Source of the DNA: Bursaphelenchus xylophilus
Lineage: Eukaryota > Nematoda > Chromadorea > Rhabditida > Aphelenchoididae
Assembly (NCBI GenBank): GCA_904066235.2
Contig: CAJFCV020000006.1
Span: 4,464,001-4,528,000, forward strand
Reading direction: 5' to 3'
DNA length: 64,000 nt
Shown: positions 50,767-59,596 of the stretch, piece after piece
How the letters are laid out: each line of letters opens with the position of its first letter
How positions within the stretch are numbered: the stretch's first letter is position 1
Program-made: the position numbers and the translations under genes
The notes under the pieces: model-generated
Databases searched by the model: none
What the model saw: only the letters and a program-made list of their open reading frames with translations
Told to the model about the DNA's origin: nothing

Positions 50767-52092
50767 TTAAAAATCTTCCAGAATAGTCTTGATGATTGGC
50801 TTGTAGACCAAATCAGTGGCATTCAAGCTCCATTGGAAGTCCATGTGGCTGAATCCGGTGATTCTGTTGTCTTGAATTACAACGGACTTGTTAATGCGGG
50901 GAAGCAGAAATTCGTCCAGGTCAATAGTGGTGGTGACAATATCAGCTGGGGAAGAGTAGAGATAAATTGGAGCATTGATCTTTGACACATCATAGGCTGG
51001 CGGGGTCAGCTAAAAATGAGATTCGTACAGTCATGGTTTGGTTACCTGTCCGTAGGCTTCAAGATTTTCCTCAGAGGTTGGGTACTGATAGTAATTGAAG
51101 CCTCCAAAGTTAGAAGTTTGGCAAAGATGTTGCAAAGCCGCAGTTGAAGTGCCAGCCGGAAAGTGCTTAAAATAGACCGGAATTCTCGTCACATTCTCGG
51201 TTGTACTTTCGCCGACGATGACATACTCCACAGTCTGGCAATACTCTTTTTCCAGCTGCAGTCTGCAAGTGGCGTCAGTCAAGAAGCCAATGATTCTTGG
51301 ATCAGTCAGTCCCAGTCCCATTTCGGTGTAAGCAGCCGCGTTCCAGACCTCGTGGAGTACGGGAACTGCGTCAGTGGAACAAAGAACCTTGAAGGGGCCA
51401 CCAACATGCTTCATTTGTGGCCCAGGCCCTAAAGCGAAGAACTTTTTGACTCGCTGATGAAACGTGGGATCAAAAGAGAGGCGGGCGAACATCATGAAAC
51501 AACCCTGACTGTGGCCAACATAGTAGACAGAGGATTGGCCGGTAACGTTTTCGACGAGGTCGAAGAGTGCTGGAAGGTCGTATTGGGCCATTTGGTCATA
51601 GCTAAAAACATTTTTTTATGTTTAATGTCATCATTTTGCTCTAAATGCCAATTGAACACCTACGTAAACTTCCAGAAACCCGGATTCGCTCTGGTGTATT
51701 CCTTATGGTTTGTATATTTGTTTCCTCGAGAATTCCCTATCCAAACATCAAAACCAGCATCAGCAAAGACAAATGGAGCACTTTCGTTGGGAAGATTGAC
51801 AAGCCAGCTGTCACTAGCAACTCCAAATCCATGCTGAAAGATTACGACCGGTCGATCTGCAGCGCTACTGTCGTTTTTTCCATATGGAATACGATGGACG
51901 TCCAGAAGAAAGCCATCTTCGGTCTCGGCGACATGAGTTTCAGCTGGATATCCAAAATATTCTATCAGCCCGACCTGAAAAAACCAATCTTCGATGATTA
52001 TTATTTCCTACCGAATCAAGCTCTTCTTCAGGATCAAAAAGAGCTGCACTGGCGAGTACAATGTTGACTATCAACAAGAGTTTTGTTTGCAT
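50767..52092 (-). CDS. Secreted acid-lipase-type alpha/beta hydrolase, 396 aa (lipase 2)
   Basis: Exons (minus): 52012-52092, 51664-51974, 51046-51601 and 50767-51009; phases agree. The signal peptide is about residues 1-17 (MQTKLLLIVNIVLASAA). The catalytic machinery reads QHG, GHSQG with Ser162, Asp339 (SSPADIVTT) and His371 (FSHMDFQW), so the enzyme looks intact. Exons 2 and 3 are exactly 311 and 556 nt, identical in length to those of lipase 1. The two genes are therefore an inverted duplicate pair. Expected role: lipid or ester hydrolysis in the gut lumen or lysosome. The first exon lies 232 bases from a Mutator-like hairpin element inserted upstream, which may affect its promoter. Confidence 0.92.
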
Positions 52093-52333
52093 CTTCAAAC
52101 AGAACTGACTGTTGGTCTCAATGTTACATGAGTTGCTTTTATATCCGCAATCTTTAACCTCTTCCCTTTTACAGTGTTCAAATTGATCCTCTTACAGCTT
52201 GATTCATATGCAAATCTCTCTGTTTCAAATTGAGCCAACTTGTCAACTCTTTGGAAAAATCGATAAAGATTTGCATACAATTTGTTCGTTTGATACTGTT
52301 CCGATCGTCATAAACCAGAAAAAGTTCGAAGTC

Positions 52334-53276
52334 CGGAGTTGGACGATTGGGGAAAAAGACGATTGGGGAAAGGGACGATTGGGGAAAAAGACGATTGGGG
52401 AAAAGTACGATTGGGGAAACCGAAAAGTATTATTTTCTTCGATGCAAATGTCGAAATTAGGATAATCGAGGGTGCTGATTTCGAAAATGACATTAATTTT
52501 TTTGATTGTAACTTTTTTCTTAAGTAGTACTGTAAAGTAGTAATTTTTTGAATTTTTATCATAAATACTCGATTTAGGGGTTTTCGAGGGTGCTGATTTC
52601 GGAAATCGTGTTAGCTTTCTTCTTTATAGTACTATCTGGTACTATATAGTACGAGGTACGAGGTGAAAATATGGCTTTTGGCGTTAACGGTGTTGTTTTG
52701 ATGCTTGGTACTCCTCAAAAACACGTTTTAAATAACTGGTACTGTTTAGTACTGTCTGGTACTATGTAGTACAAGGTGAAAACAGGAGTACTAAGTAACA
52801 GAACAACACCACTAACCCCTAAAGGCCAAATTTTTCACCTTGTACTACATAGTACCAGACAGTACTAAACAGTACCAGTTATTTAAAACGTGTTTTTGAG
52901 GAGTACCAAGCATCAAAACAACACCATTGACGCCAAAAGCCATATTTTCACCTCGTACTATATAGTACCAGATAGTACTATAAAGAAGAAAGCTAACACG
53001 ATTTTCGAAATTAGCACCCTCGATAACCCCTAAATCGAGTATTTATGACAAAAATTCAAAAAATTACTACTTTACAGTACTACTTAAGAAAAAAAGTTAC
53101 AATCAAAAAAAAATTAATGTCATTTTCGAAATCAGCACCCTCGATTATCCTAATTTCGACATTTGCATCGAAGAAAATAATACTTTTCGGTTTCCCCAAT
53201 CGTACTTTTCCCCAATCGTCTTTTTCCCCAATCGTCCCTTTCCCCAATCGTCTTTTTCCCCAATCGTCCCAGTTCC
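52334..53276. mobile_element. Mutator-like fold-back element, 943 bp, 9-bp TSD
   Basis: Almost the whole element is one inverted repeat. Two arms of about 450-470 bp meet at about 52805. It is flanked by the 9-bp duplication TTCGAAGTC (52325-52333 and 53277-53285). Long inverted ends plus a 9-bp duplication fit Mutator-like elements. Each end carries five short direct repeats of a GACGATTGGGGAAA unit, and the middle is rich in GTACT/AGTAC words. No transposase. It lies between lipase 2 and the LTR element. Confidence 0.85.
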
Positions 53277-53285
53277 TTCGAAGTC

Positions 53286-53883
53286 ATACAATAATTTGTG
53301 ATTTTACACAGTCGATTAATGTAGTTTCAGGAAGCATAAGAGGCTTAAAAATTCTTTCTGATAGTAGCAAATTATCAATATTTTTTATGAAATTCTTGTC
53401 TAGTTATTTTATCTCGATACATGGGAGTGTTGCGTCTGGTTCTTGGGTCATCACCCCTCAGTGTTATGGTAATTAAACGTATATGGTCATTAACTCTGAA
53501 ATGGGGTAGAGTCTACGTATTTTTGTAATGTGCTGCTTGGTAATATTCAGAGTAATTTTTTCCAAAGTATCTGCGAGGCTCCTGGCGATTCGCAGAACGC
53601 CGATATAAAAAATTTCATACCTTCCAAGTCAAAAAAATGTTAGTTGCCATATTTTACTTTGATTTTCACGTTCTTCTTCTGCAATAGTATGTATGAGTAA
53701 CGTGTGGTGAAAAGTTCATGAAAAGATTAACGCAAACTGTTGTTTCAATATTCAAATCCAAACAGTAAGCGCTAACTTTTTATAGGCAGGGATTTGCAAT
53801 CATTATAAGGGTTGCCAGAGTATGTTGTGTCAAAAATACTTGTGTATCTTGTTGCAGTAACAGTTGGCCAATTTTTTAATATG
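53286..53883. other. Spacer between two transposons
   Basis: About 600 bp of AT-rich sequence with no recognised feature. Its last four bases (TATG, 53880-53883) are one copy of the LTR element's target duplication. Confidence 0.5.
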
Positions 53884-54467
53884 AGTAAGACATTGGATGT
53901 CTTGAGGAATATCTGGCCTGGTTTTTGAGCCCTGATCCGCGGTTGACCCGCGCTCCCCTTCCGTGATCCGGGCGCTAATTTTGGCCGGTTATTTTTGGCC
54001 CTCATTTTGGCCCTACAAACTACAGGAGTCAAAAAAGGACACCGAGGCCTCACACCTGGTGAGTCACCTGCGAGGAGGCCTGAGGGCAGAACTTTCAGGA
54101 AGGTTCTGGAAGCTCCATAATTTTCCATAATTAGCGGCCACTCCAAACTACGATGGGCGCAGCACAGAGCACATGGGAATGGCCTCAAGATCACCAGTTG
54201 CCCCGCCCAGGATCAAGCACTATATAAGCCGGCATCAGCGCCTCTGCCAGGACGTCCACCCAGAGGATAACCTCTAGGGTATTGTTTTGTAGTACTACTG
54301 TGTTTTGTTTTATTGTGTTTTTGTTAGCCGAGCTCGAGATAAAATATTGGCCATATATTGTGGGTTTTCCTTGTCCCTCCACTGCACTACGCCGTGTAGG
54401 CTCTGATACTTCAGAGCAAGATCCGCCGCGGTCTACTGAGACCGGAAACCCACCCCGCGTTTTAACT
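53884..54467 (+). repeat. 5' LTR, 584 bp
   Basis: Direct repeat of 59597-60180 with a constant offset of 5,713 bp; I saw no difference reading the two in parallel. It starts AGTAAGACATTGG and ends GCGTTTTAACT, giving a short AGT...ACT inverted terminus. A TATA box (TATATAAG, 54221-54228) marks the likely end of U3. Confidence 0.95.
54221..54228 (+). promoter_or_regulatory. TATA box of the 5' LTR
   Basis: TATATAAG within the LTR, 247 bp before the LTR end. It would start the genomic transcript about 25-35 bases downstream. The same box occurs in the 3' LTR at 59934-59941. Confidence 0.7.
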
Positions 54468-54482
54468 GGTAGCAGCGAGTGG
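54467..54482 (+). other. Candidate primer-binding site
   Basis: TGGTAGCAGCGAGTGG directly at the LTR boundary, overlapping its last base by one. The leading TGG would pair with the CCA end of a tRNA. I did not identify which tRNA. Confidence 0.55.
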
Positions 54483-54523
54483 TTGTCTATTATACCTCCA
54501 AGAGGTTTTTAGACAGTTAATCC

Positions 54524-54571
54524 GTACTCTTCGGAGTACTCGAGGTATCATCGCTTTCGACAGCGGTGATA
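54524..54571 (+). other. Two leader hairpins (candidate packaging or dimerisation signal)
   Basis: Hairpin 1: GTACTC (54524-54529), loop TTCG, GAGTAC (54534-54539), which is a perfect stem closed by the extra-stable cUUCGg tetraloop. Hairpin 2: TATCATCGCT (54546-54555), loop TTCGAC, AGCGGTGATA (54562-54571), a 10-bp stem with one wobble or mismatch. Both lie between the primer-binding site and the gag start, where retroelement packaging signals usually sit. Confidence 0.6.
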
Positions 54572-54611
54572 AGAGTATCATCTATAATTGTATTGTGTTT
54601 TTAGATTCGTC

Positions 54612-57600
54612 ATGGAATCCGCCCCGACAGAGCAGCCGATGGGGCCAGGCCAGCCTGAGCAGCCCGCCGCCGGGTCCGACCCCGTCCTCAAGCTGTTCGA
54701 CCGTACCTGCGATTCCATACTCATGGGACGTCCGAATTCCGACGACGTCAGGAAGCTTCTGGTCATCATGGTCGAGGATTGCCGAAAGCTCGCCACTTAT
54801 CTAGCCCGGGAGCAGCGGGCTCGCGCTCTTTCGGAAACCCGAACTGCGACGATGACAGGAAAAGCTGAAAAAGGATTGGATAATGTTTGCAAATCCCTCA
54901 ACGACATTGACACCATGAATCTGGGACTGGGGATGTGGTCCTCAGTCGTAAACAAGGACCTCCGAGATCTGAAAGATCAAGTTGGTGGCATCAAATCGCT
55001 TGGGAACGCGGTTGAAGCCAATAAGAAGGTTCTCAGATCAGTTCGAGACAAACTTGATCAAGTTGCCAGCCAGAAGGGCAACGATGTGGCCAGGTTCGAA
55101 AAGTTGGAAGAAAACCTCGCTGGCATCAGAGGACTCTACGCTGAGCAAGGTAGGGTTCTTCGCGAACTTCGGGCTACAGTTGAAACTTTAGCTGGGGGCG
55201 CCGCACCAGCTCAATCAGAAGCTGTTGGTCATCAAGAGCAACTGGATGATGCGACTCGTCCAAGTTATTCCTGGAATGATGTGCCAGTCGTGTTGGCTGG
55301 TGAATCAGGCGACCAACAAACCCATAATCCAGCGAATGCTCCAGAGGAAGAGCCACCGATCATAGCAAGTCTGGAGTGCAACTCCCTGCTCCAGCCGTTC
55401 AACCCAAATGGATCGATGACTTTTCAAGAATGGCTGGAGAAATTCGAGGATTTCCGAGATCAGCAAGCGACGCCCTGGACCAATGATGTAGCCGTCAAGA
55501 AGCTCCGAATGTTTTTGAATGGCGAGCCTCGGGAGAGGCTGATCAAAATTGCTCCAGCGACCGCACCAGCTGAAGGTGGGAATCAGTTTAAAAATTTTGA
55601 AGAAATTAAGAGGGAATTGTTAGAATCCTTCAATAAGGATGGAGGACAAGCAATTGCGAGAGCCGAATTGACTGTCTTGAGACAGCAACATGACGAGTCA
55701 GTTAATGCCTTTCTTCAGCGGCTCAAACGACTGGTTGCCCGACTTGACCCCGATATACCAGCTCCGATTCGGGAGAAGAGAGTGTTCGAGGAATTTATGT
55801 CACGTGTCCGTGATGACATTGCTAACCCGCTTCGACTGGCCGTGCCTGAAAACCTCGAGCAAGCCCGAGCTAAGGCCTTGGCCATCGAATCCGTCAATGC
55901 ATCCAGCCGACTGCTTTCGAGGGACTCTATGGCGAATGGCTTCGCCACTATGGTGCAAGCTCTTGCTGGTGTCAATGCCAATGGTAATAACAACAGCCCG
56001 AAAAAGGGCGCATGTTTCTATTGTGGGATAGAAGGGCACTTTTCTAGAGAATGCCGACAGAGGGCCCGAGAAATTCAACAGGGTCAGGCCGCTTTTTACC
56101 GCCCCAGCGGCGGTCAGCATCGAGAAGGTGGCTTTCAGAGGCCGCCGAACCGTGGACGAGCATCGTCTTGGTGGAATGATGAAGAAGACCGAAGTCCCAG
56201 GGAGTCGGTGAACCTGTTGACGGTTCAAGAAGCTCCCGAGAAGGAAGGTCAGGTGGTGGAAAAGACCGAGAGGGAGAAGTCCCTTGAGTTGATGAGACAA
56301 AAGCATGCCAACCTTCTGAAGCTTCATTCCTCCTCATCGATTCAATCTCTACACCCGGTGAATGCCCTTGCATCGGTGATGTTTTTGGTCACCTGTCTAA
56401 CTGTGGTCTCTCCTTCAGTAGGAGCGATCCAACCGATGATATGTCAGCATCAATTTGGCAGAAGACTCGTTGGATTGCCCGAGCCTCCAGAATGCCCACA
56501 AGTCAATGTCAAGCCAAAAGTTCGTCCGGCAACGCTTCTACTGGATATTTTTCGAGAGAATGAGCAAGTAAGTGAAACGCCAGCTGAAGTATGTCAAGTG
56601 GTTCGGAGCCAAATTCGCTACTTCACGACGCTTTCAGGGGTTTATGTGGAGCAGCCAGCCAAGCCCATTAAGGAGCTGGTCACGCCTGCGCAATGTCGAG
56701 ACATCCTGAGATCCGGGAGGTGTATTCATGGACCTCTGACTCCACAGAAGGACGGCTGGGCCACGTCCAACGTCTTCAAGAAGGACAGACCCTGGCCTTT
56801 CTTCGGAAGTTTTGGTTGGAAGTCCCAAACACTCAAGAATTGTATCACTTTTGGGGCTCATGTTCAGTACAACTCGAACTCGCACGTATTGACGGCAACG
56901 GCCGGTGATCTTCAAGCATGCAACTACACTTCTGGAGAATGCAACCTCCAAGATGGATCAGCCATTCTCTGGAAGCCGAATCCTGCCCTGGATTGCCCTT
57001 TCATCAAGGTTGGTACGTTCTTGGGTCGTTTGCTAGGAAATGTTTGGCTCTCTGACAGCCGACAATTTGCATTAACCATCAGCAATGACTCTGTGCCGTT
57101 TAAGTCATGCAACAGGACGCTGGTCAAGACTCCCCAAGGTTTCGCTATTCCGCTGAGCGCAGCCCGCGCAAAAAGGGGGACTAAGGTGGTCGCTAGCAAC
57201 ACATTGTCTGCCGAGCTACAAGGGCTGGAAGAAAGCATGATCCAGATCATTCAGCATAATTTCGAGAATGTTATACACCACATTTGCTTCGCCCACCAGA
57301 GCGCAGCCGCGCAATGGAAACTTTTGGCCGAGACGAACCCTACAGCTGTATTTCGTAAGTTATTACGAGATGATTATATTCATGCCACAATGCTCACTGA
57401 AAGCATAGCTGAGATCTACCCTTGTAGACCGATCGGAAACGAGTCCATTCGACCAAGACCTGGTCCAAAAACCGGATGCACCCGCTACATTCCCATAGAC
57501 CTCACTGACCCCACCGACTCCTCGAAGTCGAAAGGGGCATTTTTGGACCCGATGACTGCCATTATCACTGATCACAGCCCCACCGTGCCATGCGATGCCG

Positions 57601-58160
57601 CTCCGCCTTTTCTGTTAAACAAAGGAGATGGATTCCTCCAGATAGAGCAACATGATTCCGCGGTGAGCAACTTCGACCTGAACCAAGTTAGTTGGTTGAA
57701 ACTTTTGGCGGTCCCGCCGCAGATAAACCATAAAGTACCTTTGGTCGTTTTCAGCTCATCGATGGCCGCCAATCTGTCAACTGGAATCAGCTTCCATCAC
57801 TGGCAAGCTGCAGCAAGGCCGGAACTTCATACTGGAGAAGGCGGCTCAAAACCAGACGACGAGGGTTTCTTTGTTGAAACTCGAAGCCCAACCTTGTTGA
57901 ATTTGTTGCTGCCGGATTGGACTGTCTCCCAAATATGGCTTTATGCCTGTGCTGTTCTGGTCACCTGTGACGCCATTGGAAGTCTACTTGGCACCTATTT
58001 TCTTGCGAAATGGAACGCCGCGCGCCACTACGCCCGCCTGAGGCGAGAGCGCCGCAGGGAACGACGTGATCAGGAGATCATTTGGTCGTTTCGAGAGCTC
58101 GACGAGGGCCCGGTGTATCGAGATGTGGTCTCAGCCGTCAACACAATTGGGAAGGACTAA
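54612..58160 (+). CDS. Gag-Env fusion polyprotein, 1,182 aa
   Basis: One uninterrupted frame. The ATG at 54612 (TCGTCATGG) is chosen over upstream non-ATG codons; a TTTTTAG acceptor-like site ends eight bases before it. Gag part: a predicted coiled coil at about residues 85-200, a capsid-like retrotransposon Gag region at about 260-430 beginning near FQEWLEKF, then a CCHC zinc knuckle with C468, C471, H476 and C481. Linker: basic and Gly-rich, then VNLLTV at about 533, the point where a protease would normally start. Env part: hydrophobic signal-like segment 584-605, a Cys-rich ectodomain with several N-x-S/T sequons, a furin-type RAKR site at 852-855, a membrane anchor at about 1106-1128 and a very basic cytoplasmic tail. 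The ectodomain family is uncertain; its cysteine layout is faintly like mononegavirus (chuvirus-type) glycoproteins. Pol is absent, and the join is in frame. Confidence 0.88.
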   Translation: MESAPTEQPMGPGQPEQPAAGSDPVLKLFDRTCDSILMGRPNSDDVRKLLVIMVEDCRKLATYLAREQRARALSETRTATMTGKAEKGLDNVCKSLNDIDTMNLGLGMWSSVVNKDLRDLKDQVGGIKSLGNAVEANKKVLRSVRDKLDQVASQKGNDVARFEKLEENLAGIRGLYAEQGRVLRELRATVETLAGGAAPAQSEAVGHQEQLDDATRPSYSWNDVPVVLAGESGDQQTHNPANAPEEEPPIIASLECNSLLQPFNPNGSMTFQEWLEKFEDFRDQQATPWTNDVAVKKLRMFLNGEPRERLIKIAPATAPAEGGNQFKNFEEIKRELLESFNKDGGQAIARAELTVLRQQHDESVNAFLQRLKRLVARLDPDIPAPIREKRVFEEFMSRVRDDIANPLRLAVPENLEQARAKALAIESVNASSRLLSRDSMANGFATMVQALAGVNANGNNNSPKKGACFYCGIEGHFSRECRQRAREIQQGQAAFYRPSGGQHREGGFQRPPNRGRASSWWNDEEDRSPRESVNLLTVQEAPEKEGQVVEKTEREKSLELMRQKHANLLKLHSSSSIQSLHPVNALASVMFLVTCLTVVSPSVGAIQPMICQHQFGRRLVGLPEPPECPQVNVKPKVRPATLLLDIFRENEQVSETPAEVCQVVRSQIRYFTTLSGVYVEQPAKPIKELVTPAQCRDILRSGRCIHGPLTPQKDGWATSNVFKKDRPWPFFGSFGWKSQTLKNCITFGAHVQYNSNSHVLTATAGDLQACNYTSGECNLQDGSAILWKPNPALDCPFIKVGTFLGRLLGNVWLSDSRQFALTISNDSVPFKSCNRTLVKTPQGFAIPLSAARAKRGTKVVASNTLSAELQGLEESMIQIIQHNFENVIHHICFAHQSAAAQWKLLAETNPTAVFRKLLRDDYIHATMLTESIAEIYPCRPIGNESIRPRPGPKTGCTRYIPIDLTDPTDSSKSKGAFLDPMTAIITDHSPTVPCDAAPPFLLNKGDGFLQIEQHDSAVSNFDLNQVSWLKLLAVPPQINHKVPLVVFSSSMAANLSTGISFHHWQAAARPELHTGEGGSKPDDEGFFVETRSPTLLNLLLPDWTVSQIWLYACAVLVTCDAIGSLLGTYFLAKWNAARHYARLRRERRRERRDQEIIWSFRELDEGPVYRDVVSAVNTIGKD

Positions 58161-58233
58161 CGCGTTTTCTTTTCGCGCACTGTACATTTACTATGCATTA
58201 CACTAAAAAGGGAATAATGTCACTCTTTTTCAG

Positions 58234-58495
58234 AAACGATGACTTTTCGCAAACCCTGGCTGGTTTAGAAACCGCCCCCGGAAAAACGCCCAATCCGGTG
58301 GTTTTTCTTATTGATCCAGATCAAGACGATGTCCGCGCTGGTGATTACGTTCAGCTCTCCGACTTACAGCACCTCGAGAACCAAGAAGATCAAACAGCAG
58401 CCAAAGCTTTTCAAATGTCCCGAGGCCTACCTATCTTCTCCGAACTCGCGCAGGAGCACAAGACGGTCAAAACGGTCAGAAGACTCCCGAAATAA
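58234..58495 (+). CDS. Helicase fragment A (end of first RecA-like domain)
   Basis: A strong nematode 3' splice site (CTCTTTTTCAG, ending 58233) opens this stretch, and the open frame then runs to TAA at 58493-58495. The encoded segment includes NPVVFLIDPDQDDVRAGDYV followed by QLSDL and, about 30 residues on, GLPIFSELAQ. This resembles the motif III region and following helix of UPF1/ZNFX1-type SF1 helicases (GDxxQL ... SLFERL). There is no in-frame ATG at its start and no Walker A motif upstream, so it could only be made by splicing from an upstream exon. Its frame differs from fragment B. Confidence 0.5.
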
Positions 58496-58517
58496 TGATT
58501 ACGAGCACTCGTAATCA
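58496..58517. other. Perfect 10-bp inverted repeat
   Basis: TGATTACGAG, 2-nt spacer, CTCGTAATCA. It begins immediately after the stop codon of helicase fragment A, and could be an RNA hairpin or a protein-binding palindrome. Confidence 0.6.
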
Positions 58518-58655
58518 GGCCACCAACGAAAATCTCTGACAATATGCTCGTTATGGGACCAAAAATTTCCGACTCCGTCCAAGTGCCTGCGATTTTTTGG
58601 CCATATCCGCTGCCAAAGGCAACCGACTCTCTCTGATGGATTTTAGCTGCAGCTA

Positions 58656-59321
58656 ATTCAGAATATTGGACTCCAGAGCTCGCTCTTGAGTGCCAATTCT
58701 CATCCACAGACTCTGAAATTCGATTTAGCCCACTCTTTCAGATTTACAGAACGTCTGGCTTTGGCCATGGGTCATGCTTGTTATAATGACAATCTACTGA
58801 GCGCTGGAGACCGACCCGAACTCAAGAATTTTTCCAAGTTTCCGCGCTGTTCAATGGCAGCCCCAATTGCTTTTCATGAATGCTCAACGATGGAATCTCG
58901 CGTTCAGAAGTCCTTCACGAACCATGGTCAAGTTCATCAAGCTGTTGAACTACTGGAACAGCTGGCTGCGTTGCGCCCTGAAGTCGAGTCTGGAGAAGCC
59001 TCTGTCGTTGTACTCTCTCCATATGCAGCAGCCGTCACTGAGGTACGTTCCAAAGTCCTGCCTGAAGTCCTCCAGAAATTTCCGGCAATGCGAGTTCGCG
59101 CAGCAACCGTTGATCAGTATCAAGGACAGGAAGCCGAGGTCGCTTTCTTCATAACTACTCGAACCGCGACGCAAAGTAAGAACGATTTTGCTTCATACTC
59201 CCCACGCACCACGGTGGCCCTCACAAGGGCGCGTCAAGCCTTAGTGATCCTTGGACGTCGCTCGTACATCAATCACGCCAGCATCGAGCTGCAAAAACTC
59301 CTGGAATACGCTCGCATTTAA
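58656..59321 (+). CDS. Helicase fragment B (second RecA-like domain, SF1 motifs IV-VI)
   Basis: Open from 58656 to TAA at 59321, about 220 residues. It has a motif IV-like stretch (AHSFRF ... ACYNDNLLSAG), then SVVVLSPYAAAV, motif V TVDQYQGQEAEV and motif VI TVALTRARQALVILGRR. These are hallmarks of the AAA_12 domain of UPF1-like SF1 helicases, which include nematode ZNFX-1. The first RecA domain with Walker A and B is missing. Acceptor-like TTCAG sites occur at 58654-58658 and 58727-58731. It may be a captured host-gene fragment inside the retroelement. Whether it is translated alone, spliced to an upstream exon or dead is unresolved. Confidence 0.75.
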   Translation: MQNIGLQSSLLSANSHPQTLKFDLAHSFRFTERLALAMGHACYNDNLLSAGDRPELKNFSKFPRCSMAAPIAFHECSTMESRVQKSFTNHGQVHQAVELLEQLAALRPEVESGEASVVVLSPYAAAVTEVRSKVLPEVLQKFPAMRVRAATVDQYQGQEAEVAFFITTRTATQSKNDFASYSPRTTVALTRARQALVILGRRSYINHASIELQKLLEYARI

Positions 59322-59583
59322 TTTTCTGTTTCATTTTTTTTTTCGAGTGCTTATTATTCCTATATCTTGCCTTTATACAGTCCCTTTATTATTGTCATGT
59401 CTGCATATTACCCTTCACACCATTTGATGTCAATGTCTCAAATGTTCCTCTCGATCGGCAATATTTTACATTTGCATATCTCGTTGCTCTGGCAATTCAC
59501 AGTAATCACTTTTGTTCTACTTTCAGATCACCGCAAAACACCTTCATCAGTACACCACTCCATCCCCGCTCTGGTCCTAAAAT
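59322..59583 (+). other. Untranslated region before the 3' LTR
   Basis: AT-rich sequence without coding signal between the helicase stop and the polypurine tract. Confidence 0.5.
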
Positions 59584-59596
59584 AAAAGGGTGGAGG
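59584..59596 (+). other. Polypurine tract
   Basis: AAAAGGGTGGAGG directly next to the 3' LTR start, purine-only but for one T. It is the expected primer site for plus-strand synthesis. Confidence 0.75.

Noticed and set aside
51645..52067. 140-aa plus-strand frame
   Set aside because: Antisense shadow of lipase 2 exons 1 and 2, whose exon lengths and motifs match lipase 1.
52341..52420. Short regular repeats (GACGATTGGGGAAA-type) resembling an array of spaced repeats
   Set aside because: Considered as CRISPR-like. The host is a nematode, the units are contiguous without unique spacers, and they recur inverted at 53198-53270 as the tips of a fold-back transposon.
54191..54382. Identical 63-aa minus-strand frames in both LTRs (also 59904-60095)
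   Set aside because: Occur only because the LTR is repeated; no coding features.
55800..56373. Long antisense frames under the Gag region
   Set aside because: Shadows of the GC-richer Gag coding sequence, with no motif or start context.
58082..58231. Upstream extension of helicase fragment A (start near 58082)
   Set aside because: It overlaps the end of the Gag-Env frame in another frame and lacks helicase-like sequence. The splice acceptor at 58233 is the more likely boundary.
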